Of a stretch of 10,836 nucleotides of DNA, positions 1 to 5,470 are shown one piece after another; position 1 is the first letter of the stretch; every line of letters starts with the position of its first letter. The position numbers and the translations under genes are program-made. A model generated the notes under the pieces. The model was not told where the DNA came from. It saw nothing but the letters and a program-made list of their open reading frames with translations, and searched no databases. Source of the stretch: Fusobacteriota bacterium (GTDB lineage: Bacteria; Fusobacteriota; Fusobacteriia; JAPLKR01); assembly GCA_026387965.1 (NCBI GenBank), contig JAPLKR010000134.1:1-10836 (forward strand). The letters run 5' to 3'.

Positions 1-1251
1 AGACGCTCCTCCTGAAGAGTTCATTCCACCTCCATCATCTGAAACTTCATCTGGGGTCATCTGACTATTATCTTGAAATTGATAGCTACCTGGAGCTAAT
101 TTTCCACCCGGTTGAAGATTTGGACCTACTGAAGTAATAACTTTGCTTATCTTTGATAGTCCTATAACTTGTGTCTCATCTGCTGACGAAAGTCCCGTTG
201 TTACCGCAGTTCTTAAGATATTTCCTTGTGCGTCAATGGTAAGCACATAACTACCGTTTTGATCAGTATAAATAGCGATCGTTGGTAACACCATAGCATT
301 TTTTGCTTCTGCAGTAATGATTTCTAATGTTACATTATAATTTGGCTTTAATTGGTTATCTATATTTTTAAACTTTATTTCAACTGGAACCGAACTATCT
401 GATACACTGCCTGACATACTGCTATTTGCCATTGCTGATACTCTGGAAACATTACCATAATAGGCATTCGGGAAAGCTTCTGATTGTATCACAACTCTTT
501 GCCCTTCAGCAATTTTAGCGATATCAAATTCCGATATATTCGCATTAATTTTCAAGCTTGTCAAGTTAGCAATCGTTGCTAATGGTTTATTTGATGTTGT
601 GCTAACCGTATAATTGTGTTGAGCTGCTAAATCCGTTACTACACCATTTACAGGGCTTGTGATAGATGTCACTGTAAGATTTAAATCATTTTGATCTTTT
701 CCAGCTGTAGCTTCAACCGTTGCGATCGCATTTTTTGCTTGAAGCGTTGCAATTTTTGCCGTCTCCACCGCATAATAAGATTTTTCTAAATCATCTTTTG
801 AAATACCGCCATAAGAAAAGGCTTTTTTATTTACCTGATATGTTTTTTTAGCCAATTTTTCATTATACTCGGTTGTTTGCAAAGCGATTTGTTTCGACTC
901 TAAGTCAATTTTTTCATTTCTAATTTTTAGCTCTAAATCTTTTCTATTTTGTCCATTAAATGTCATCAGAACTTGCCCCGCTGAAACTAGGTCACCTTTT
1001 TGTACTAAAACTTTATCCACCGTTAAAGCCGTCGAGACGTAGATATCCGTTGTATTAATAGGCTGAACCACACCGGTTGCACTTACTTTTTGCACGAGCG
1101 TTTTAAGTTCTGGGGTTTCCACTGTAATAATATTTTGCACCACTGGTGCTCTGTGATGAAATTTCTTAACTCCGAATCCAACACCACCAAGAATAATAAG
1201 AATAACTATCGCTATCGTTATTTTCTGTTTTACACTCCGCTTTTTTTTCAT
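1..1251 (-). CDS. HlyD/MacA-type periplasmic efflux adaptor, C-terminus cut by window edge
   Basis: Membrane fusion protein that would bridge an inner-membrane pump and the outer-membrane channel encoded just upstream. The reading frame starts with ATG at 1251 after AGGAG (1257-1261, 5-nt spacer) and stays open to base 1, giving 417 residues. Visible parts: a Lys/Arg-rich start and one membrane segment at about 11-27 that looks like an uncleaved anchor; a first lipoyl/barrel half near 45-97 (QKGDLVSAGQVL); a Lys/Glu-rich helical hairpin at about 100-190, with the turn near GGISKDDLEKS; the second lipoyl half with TSPVNGVVTDL (about 198-208); then beta-barrel and membrane-proximal domains to about 390. 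The end is a Ser/Gly/Asp-rich tail (DDGGGMNSSGGAS) still open at the edge. Length already exceeds typical MacA (about 370). The gene lies 14 bp after the channel gene, so the two are cotranscribed. A MacB-like ABC or RND pump would be expected further left, but it is not visible. Confidence 0.9.
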   Translation of the reverse strand, partial: MKKKRSVKQKITIAIVILIILGGVGFGVKKFHHRAPVVQNIITVETPELKTLVQKVSATGVVQPINTTDIYVSTALTVDKVLVQKGDLVSAGQVLMTFNGQNRKDLELKIRNEKIDLESKQIALQTTEYNEKLAKKTYQVNKKAFSYGGISKDDLEKSYYAVETAKIATLQAKNAIATVEATAGKDQNDLNLTVTSITSPVNGVVTDLAAQHNYTVSTTSNKPLATIANLTSLKINANISEFDIAKIAEGQRVVIQSEAFPNAYYGNVSRVSAMANSSMSGSVSDSSVPVEIKFKNIDNQLKPNYNVTLEIITAEAKNAMVLPTIAIYTDQNGSYVLTIDAQGNILRTAVTTGLSSADETQVIGLSKISKVITSVGPNLQPGGKLAPGSYQFQDNSQMTPDEVSDDGGGMNSSGGAS

Positions 1252-1265
1252 AATTTCTCCTACTT

Positions 1266-2726
1266 TTATGCCGTTGGATACAATATTTGGTAAACAATCG
1301 TATAATACGCTTCGAATCCTTGCACAAAGTTCTGTTCAGCGCCAAGCCAAGCGGCATACGATGCTAAATAATCTTGATACGAGGCCTGTCCCGCCTCAAA
1401 TTTTAGTTTTGAGATAATATACTGTTTTTTAGCAATACTTCGCGATAGTATCGCTAATTGATATTGCTGCATGTCAATTTTAAAATTTTGCTTCATCTGA
1501 GTTACACCCACACTAAGTGAGTTGTTGGCTGTGCTCTTTGTGATTGCATTCGTCTGCTTCGTTATTTGATCTTGCTCCCCCTTAAACTGTGGTGGTAGAA
1601 AATTATAACTGGTGGCAAATGTAACAAACCAAGTTGGTTGCGAGGTGAAATTTTGTTGCCCATAGTTTGCTGATACGGTTACGTTAGGAATACTTTGTGT
1701 TTGAACATCATTAAAATAAATATTGTCTTGATTCATCTCATCCGTGATGTATAAATTCTGTTTCGTTAAGTTTCCATATGAGGTCAAAGTTTGGTCGACA
1801 TTAATATTCGGAAGGTCTGGAATCGTCATGCTTAATTGTTGGTTGTTTGGAATATTTAGCGCAAAACAAAAGTTTTGAACACTTGTTTCTAGAGCTTGTT
1901 CTTGTATTATTATCGCTAATTTGGCTTGCTCTGTCTTTATTTGTTGCTGCTGCAAATCTAAAGATGCTACCATCCCACTAGCGTATTTCACTTGCATTTG
2001 TGCAAGCACTGACTGTGATTGTGAATATGCAAGTTTAGCCGTCTCAAGAGAACTTCGCGCTCCAATAATTTGGAAATAACTTGCAATATTGTTGTTTATT
2101 TGCTGGTTCATAGCCAATTGATCGCTAATCTGAGTTTGATTGTTTTGAAACTTTGCTTGCTTTATTCCATGAGAGTAAGAACTATATATCAAATTTTGAA
2201 TCGAATTTCCAATTCCAACCGACCACTGTGTCCCTTGGTTTGCTGGGTTTAATCCTTGTGGTTGGAGTTGCGCCGAAAGAGTCCAATCCCCTGGATAGGA
2301 GAGTGAAAAGGTCCCTGAATATTGAGTATTATTGTTATATGAATAACTCGCTAATGCCGCTGGCGCATAATTAATTGCTGCAGTTACAGATAAAGGATGA
2401 AATGTAACATATTGAGAAATTTGTGTGCTTTTCCATGCTAATTGTTGCTGAATATAGGTATTACTTTTATTTTCCGTTAGATAGATCACTTGGTCTACAG
2501 TTAGGCTTCCTCCACTACTATTTTGTGCAAGAACCACATTAGGTGGTAGGGGAATTACTGCTCCACCGCTAAAACTAATATTAGCAAGTGCTCCTTGTGA
2601 AGGCATAAAATTTTTTTTTTTAGAAGCTGTGCTGCTTCCACTCACTTGAAGCAAAGATGTAGCAGAATATGATATCAATGGAATAGCCCAGAACAATATG
2701 AGCACACTAGATTTTTTATGATTCAT
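1266..2726 (-). CDS. TolC-like outer-membrane efflux channel protein
   Basis: Outer-membrane factor expected to form a trimeric channel for the adaptor encoded 14 bp downstream. With the ATG at 2726 the protein has 486 residues, normal for the family. This start follows AAAGGGGA with a 7-nt spacer; an in-frame GTG directly precedes it. A longer frame opening at 2795 would begin inside the -35 box of the gene's own promoter, so it is rejected. Residues 1-22 look like a signal peptide (Lys-Lys, hydrophobic core, SYS/A cleavage region). Both halves show the TolC helical-hairpin pattern: a long Gln/Ala/Leu-rich helix followed by YASGMVASLDL in the first half and KFEAGQASYQDYL near the C-terminus. 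By my count about 61 of 486 residues are Gln, unusually many. Codons 36-38 lie in a run of eleven A. The family call is secure; the transported substrate is unknown. Confidence 0.88.
   Translation of the reverse strand: MNHKKSSVLILFWAIPLISYSATSLLQVSGSSTASKKKNFMPSQGALANISFSGGAVIPLPPNVVLAQNSSGGSLTVDQVIYLTENKSNTYIQQQLAWKSTQISQYVTFHPLSVTAAINYAPAALASYSYNNNTQYSGTFSLSYPGDWTLSAQLQPQGLNPANQGTQWSVGIGNSIQNLIYSSYSHGIKQAKFQNNQTQISDQLAMNQQINNNIASYFQIIGARSSLETAKLAYSQSQSVLAQMQVKYASGMVASLDLQQQQIKTEQAKLAIIIQEQALETSVQNFCFALNIPNNQQLSMTIPDLPNINVDQTLTSYGNLTKQNLYITDEMNQDNIYFNDVQTQSIPNVTVSANYGQQNFTSQPTWFVTFATSYNFLPPQFKGEQDQITKQTNAITKSTANNSLSVGVTQMKQNFKIDMQQYQLAILSRSIAKKQYIISKLKFEAGQASYQDYLASYAAWLGAEQNFVQGFEAYYTIVYQILYPTA
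2611..2621 (-). repeat. A11 homopolymer inside the TolC-like gene
   Basis: The coding strand carries eleven consecutive A, encoding Lys-Lys-Lys and the first two bases of Asn at residues 36-39, just after the signal peptide. Gain of one A gives a stop about 10 codons later, and loss of one gives a stop about 20 codons later, so slippage would switch the gene off. Such tracts can slip during replication or transcription; whether this one does is not known. Confidence 0.6.
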
Positions 2727-2767
2727 CACAATATCCCCTTTAATATATTTATATATTTTCACTATAT

Positions 2768-2795
2768 ATTTTAACACTATTTTGAATAATGTCAA
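2768..2795 (-). promoter_or_regulatory. Promoter of the efflux operon
   Basis: On the minus strand a perfect TTGACA (2795-2790) is followed after 16 bp by TAAAAT (2773-2768), which is preceded by TG plus one base, i.e. an extended -10. Transcription would begin near 2761, leaving an AT-rich leader of about 35 nt before the ATG at 2726. This is the best consensus match in the window. Confidence 0.8.
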
Positions 2796-2801
2796 TATGA
2801 A

Positions 2802-2869
2802 ATTAGTAACTACTTCAAATATGCATACTAATAACTGTTAATAAACTCAGTGAGTGTCATTTTGCACTC
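2802..2869. promoter_or_regulatory. Cluster of small inverted repeats upstream of the efflux promoter, possible operators
   Basis: Four symmetrical elements lie just upstream of the -35 box: ATTAGTA/TACTAAT arms (2802-2808 and 2826-2832, 17-bp gap), TAAC-T-GTTA (2832-2840), ACTCA-G-TGAGT (2845-2855) and GAGTG/CACTC arms (2852-2856 and 2865-2869). Efflux operons are often controlled by MarR- or TetR-type repressors or two-component regulators. No regulator gene is in the window, and in AT-rich DNA some of this symmetry will be chance. Confidence 0.3.
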
Positions 2870-2883
2870 TATGTCCTTTTTGC

Positions 2884-2917
2884 AAAAAAACACATCATAA
2901 ATATGATGTGTTTTTTT
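2884..2917 (-). terminator. Intrinsic terminator of the parvulin-like gene
   Basis: A perfect 15-bp stem (2884-2898 paired with 2903-2917) with a 4-nt loop. The core CACATCAT/ATGATGTG is flanked by A7 and T7, so the minus-strand transcript ends in seven U. It lies 4 bp after the stop codon of the parvulin-like gene and separates it from the efflux operon. Confidence 0.88.
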
Positions 2918-2921
2918 AATT

Positions 2922-4373
2922 TTATCTCGTTGTTGGTTTTGAAGTTGTATTGTTTTGTGGCTCTGGAACCCCACTCGATTTTGTTAAATCAGTATTAAAG
3001 GTAACCACTAACTTAATGTTTTGAGAAATTATTTGCTGTATTCCATTTTGAACAGCTTGCTGTTTTAATTGGTTCATAATTTGAGTTTGAACTTTTGCAA
3101 ATGGTTGCCCAATTTGCGTTGCATTTTGGTTATAAAAAGCTTGTGCTTGTGCTTGTGTTACACTTACTTTGTTAACCACTAACTGTTCTACAGTGTAATT
3201 TGCAAGTAAATCCATCTGTGCAAAAGTGTACATTTGTTGATAAGTTATAGTATCTTGCAAGTTATTTTTTTGAGCAACAGCTAATAAAAGTTTTGGAAAT
3301 ACCACTTGATTATATATTTGTTGGCGAAGTTTTGGTGTAATTGTCACATTTGATTGTCCTGATTGAACAATTGTATCATTAATTGCACGATTGATATCTG
3401 CAACAGTAATATTGCTGCCATTAATCGTTGCAAGTGTTGCCGTTCCAGAAATTGCTATACCTGAACCACTGATAGAGGAAGATCTGCTTACCAAATCAGA
3501 ACCACTAACTGGTGAGCTAGCACTCCCTCCAATATATTTTACTAAATTTGCTTGGTTTACTATCCCATATTGTTTTAAAGAGACATTAAACCAATTTTGA
3601 GCTACTTCTGACATAGCTTGTTGTTGTAAAAATTCTGAAATTATTGGAGTCGCTTCAGCTAAACTCATTGCATGCCCTGGGTAAACTTGATTAACTTTTA
3701 AAATAACATACATTCCTGACATAGCAAATGGTTGAGCAACACCTGGTTTTTTCATTCCAAATATAATTGTTTTATATTGACCAATGGTAGTATCTTGACT
3801 GTACACGCCAATATGCCCACCTTGTTTAGCTGATACTGTGTCTTGTGACTGAGCTTTTGCTAACTGGCTAAACGTCGTATTCAATGAGTTTCCTGTTTTA
3901 CCTTTTAACTGTGCCATTATAACATTCGCTTGAGTTTGAGTCTTCACAACAATTTGTGATACATCTGCTTTAGTAGGCGTGACATATTTTGATTTATTAG
4001 TATTATACTGCGCTTGAATTTCTGCAGTTGTTGGTGTAGATGGCTTTACGATATATTGCTGATAAGCAGCTTGTGTTAAGAGTGCCTTTTCTTGTTTGGC
4101 CATTTGATCTTGAAAAGTAGGCTGATTTTGATACCCATTTTGCATCCCAAGATAGTTGAAAAGTTTCATCTCAATTAGCTGATTTATAAGGGCTGATTTC
4201 TGAGCATTTGTAATTTGGTTCGGACCAGATGCTTGAGCAATAAAATAATTTAAATCTGTACTTGTTACGCTTAGTTTTCCTCCAATTGTAGCATAAACCG
4301 TATCTCCAAAAGCACAGGTTGAAACAAATGTTAAGATTATTACAATAATAAGTGTTGATAGTATTTTTTTCAT
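2922..4373 (-). CDS. Exported SurA/PrsA-like chaperone with degenerate parvulin domain
   Basis: Probable extracytoplasmic folding factor of 483 residues. The ATG at 4373 follows AAGGAG with a 5-nt spacer. Residues 1-23 form a signal peptide with a likely cut after AFG; Cys20 (VSTC) is not a good lipobox. Domains seen: a SurA_N/PrsA-type helical domain (about 26-130), a parvulin domain (about 133-230) recognisable from QGGHIG (184-189), IFGMKKPG (204-211) and MYVILKV (221-227), a Ser/Gly linker (about 282-312), then a second SurA_N-like unit (about 313-420) without its own parvulin domain. The two units open alike: YATIGGKLSVTSTDLN and LATINGSNITVADIN. The usual histidine of the parvulin HIL motif is Gln140 (SQIVV), and the His of GYHIIKV is Val223, so prolyl isomerase activity may be weak or absent. 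About 60 of 483 residues are Gln. Its own terminator and promoter suggest a separate unit. Confidence 0.82.
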   Translation of the reverse strand: MKKILSTLIIVIILTFVSTCAFGDTVYATIGGKLSVTSTDLNYFIAQASGPNQITNAQKSALINQLIEMKLFNYLGMQNGYQNQPTFQDQMAKQEKALLTQAAYQQYIVKPSTPTTAEIQAQYNTNKSKYVTPTKADVSQIVVKTQTQANVIMAQLKGKTGNSLNTTFSQLAKAQSQDTVSAKQGGHIGVYSQDTTIGQYKTIIFGMKKPGVAQPFAMSGMYVILKVNQVYPGHAMSLAEATPIISEFLQQQAMSEVAQNWFNVSLKQYGIVNQANLVKYIGGSASSPVSGSDLVSRSSSISGSGIAISGTATLATINGSNITVADINRAINDTIVQSGQSNVTITPKLRQQIYNQVVFPKLLLAVAQKNNLQDTITYQQMYTFAQMDLLANYTVEQLVVNKVSVTQAQAQAFYNQNATQIGQPFAKVQTQIMNQLKQQAVQNGIQQIISQNIKLVVTFNTDLTKSSGVPEPQNNTTSKPTTR

Positions 4374-4403
4374 TACTTCTCCTTTTTAGTATATTCTTTA
4401 TAG

Positions 4404-4409
4404 ATTATA
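4404..4409 (-). promoter_or_regulatory. Possible -10 box for the parvulin-like gene
   Basis: A perfect TATAAT on the minus strand, 30 bp before the ATG at 4373. The hexamer 17 bp upstream (ACGCAA) is a poor -35 and there is no extended TG, so an activator or read-through from the upstream operon may be needed. No terminator hairpin is visible between the preceding gene (stop at 4452) and this point. Confidence 0.45.
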
Positions 4410-4451
4410 ACGTTGAAATTTGAAATTTGCGTGAATTCATTAGACACTCAC

Positions 4452-4745
4452 CTAAAAGAGAGCTTGTGTAAAGCATTTCACTTTTTCAATTTCAATAAAC
4501 TTATTAAGTAGTGATAACTTATTTACTGAAATCATGAATTCAGATTCTAAATCTGCTACAAATATCTCATATGCCCCGATCTTAATCAGATGCCTAATCA
4601 CCCCTCTTCTCAATCTATAAGGAAGGTACGCTTTCAAAACAGTCGCATTATACCAATAGAGGACGCCGCCTTCTTTAAATGGTATAAATTTTTCAACTGT
4701 TTGCTCTTCAGTTTTAATGATATACAGTTCCTCAAAAAGCTCCAT
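4452..4745 (-). CDS. Unrecognised 97-residue protein, fourth gene of the pentose phosphate operon
   Basis: No family is recognised. The protein has 97 residues, no signal peptide and no membrane segment, so it should be cytosolic. It begins MELFEELYIIKTEE and has a basic, aromatic middle (YLPYRLRRGVIRHLIKIGAYE, about residues 41-61). Then come LESEFMISVNKL and a Lys/Glu-rich end, suggesting a small alpha/beta fold; the single Cys is near the C-terminus. The frame starts 20 bp after the pgl stop with an unusually G-rich ribosome site, so it is very probably translated with gnd-zwf-pgl. That position suggests a role linked to glucose-6-phosphate oxidation, for example as an accessory or regulatory subunit, but this is inference only. 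It is too short and too different to be called OpcA. A 78-bp gap without a terminator leads to the parvulin-like gene. Confidence 0.7.
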   Translation of the reverse strand: MELFEELYIIKTEEQTVEKFIPFKEGGVLYWYNATVLKAYLPYRLRRGVIRHLIKIGAYEIFVADLESEFMISVNKLSLLNKFIEIEKVKCFTQALF

Positions 4746-4747
4746 CG

Positions 4748-4760
4748 CCCCCCCTTTTTT
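4748..4760 (-). promoter_or_regulatory. G7 ribosome-binding site of the 97-residue gene
   Basis: The minus strand reads A6 followed by G7, then CG and the ATG at 4745. The G run supplies a Shine-Dalgarno-like AAGGGGG, but it is one pure homopolymer rather than the AAGGAGG used by the neighbours. The position is close to the start, which supports the chosen ATG. Confidence 0.55.
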
Positions 4761-4765
4761 CCAAC

Positions 4766-5458
4766 TTAAGCAAGGTCACTACATAATATCATTTCTTCGG
4801 TTTTTACTAATTCAATAGGATATGTCTTCTCACCACTCATAAAACTCTCATAAACAGCACGTTTCGACTCGCCCGTAAGCATCGTCATTATGCATTTTGC
4901 ATCATTAATTAAAGAATAAGTAAAACTTATTCTTTCTTTCACAGGAGCATAATTAGGGGCCTCATTCTCTTTGACTAGACGTATAATTTCTTCTAGCAAA
5001 GGTGTGCCCGGAAAGAGTGACGCTGTATGTCCATCTGCACCAACCCCAAGAATAATCAAATCAAATTTGGGGAAACTACTTTTAAAATGCTCCATCATTT
5101 TACTTTCGTAAAAGCTGGCAGCATCTCTACAGTTTAATCCTTTTTGATACATTGGAAAGAGTTTCATTTTCTCTAAAATCTCTTTTGAAAAAAGTTGAAT
5201 AAACTGCCCGTAATTACTCTCTTTTTCATCTACTGCAACATAACGTTCATCGACCCAAAAAATATTGATTTTTTCCCACTCTAAACACTTAGTAGGCTCT
5301 TCTGCTAACAGTTTATACGCGCCAAGAGGAGATGTTCCACCTGACAGTGCCATATTAAAGTGTCCTTTTTCTTTAATGGCACTTTTAGCTAACTCTATTA
5401 TCTTTTTAGCTACTTTGAGTTCAAGAACACTACTCTCTTTTTCAAAAATATATTCCAC
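4766..5458 (-). CDS. pgl: 6-phosphogluconolactonase
   Basis: Hydrolyses 6-phosphogluconolactone to 6-phosphogluconate, the second step of the oxidative pentose phosphate pathway, in the cytosol. The start is a GTG at 5458: AAGGAGG lies 5 nt upstream, it gives 230 residues (the usual 230-240), and it leaves 10 bp after zwf. The frame continues open to an ATG at 5578, but that would overlap zwf by 110 bp and add 40 residues with no family match. Motifs of the NagB-like fold: LSGGTSP (38-44, phosphate loop), FWVDERYV (67-74), SNYG (81-84), LGVGADGHTASLFPG (137-151, with the catalytic His144 region), RISFTYSLIN and LTGESKR near the end. Being third in the operon, between zwf and the unrecognised gene, agrees with the assignment. 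Confidence 0.96.
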   Translation of the reverse strand: MEYIFEKESSVLELKVAKKIIELAKSAIKEKGHFNMALSGGTSPLGAYKLLAEEPTKCLEWEKINIFWVDERYVAVDEKESNYGQFIQLFSKEILEKMKLFPMYQKGLNCRDAASFYESKMMEHFKSSFPKFDLIILGVGADGHTASLFPGTPLLEEIIRLVKENEAPNYAPVKERISFTYSLINDAKCIMTMLTGESKRAVYESFMSGEKTYPIELVKTEEMILCSDLA

Positions 5459-5463
5459 ACATA

Positions 5464-5470
5464 CCTCCTT
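5464..5470 (-). promoter_or_regulatory. Ribosome-binding site of pgl, overlapping the zwf stop codon
   Basis: The minus strand reads TAAGGAGG: the last two bases of the zwf stop TAA are the first two of the perfect Shine-Dalgarno AAGGAGG. It fixes the GTG at 5458 as the pgl start and suggests that ribosomes ending zwf help start pgl. Confidence 0.85.

Noticed and set aside
2727-2795. Longer start for the TolC-like protein at 2795
   Set aside because: That ATG coincides with the -35 box and lies upstream of the predicted transcription start; the ATG at 2726 has a ribosome site and begins a signal peptide.
4312-4317. Cys20 of the parvulin-like protein as a lipoprotein attachment site
   Set aside because: The sequence before it is VST, not a lipobox with Gly, Ala or Ser at -1; cleavage after AFG by signal peptidase I fits better.
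4547-4565. Short hairpin CAGATT/AATCTG
   Set aside because: It is inside the 97-residue coding frame, has a weak stem and no T run; most likely chance.
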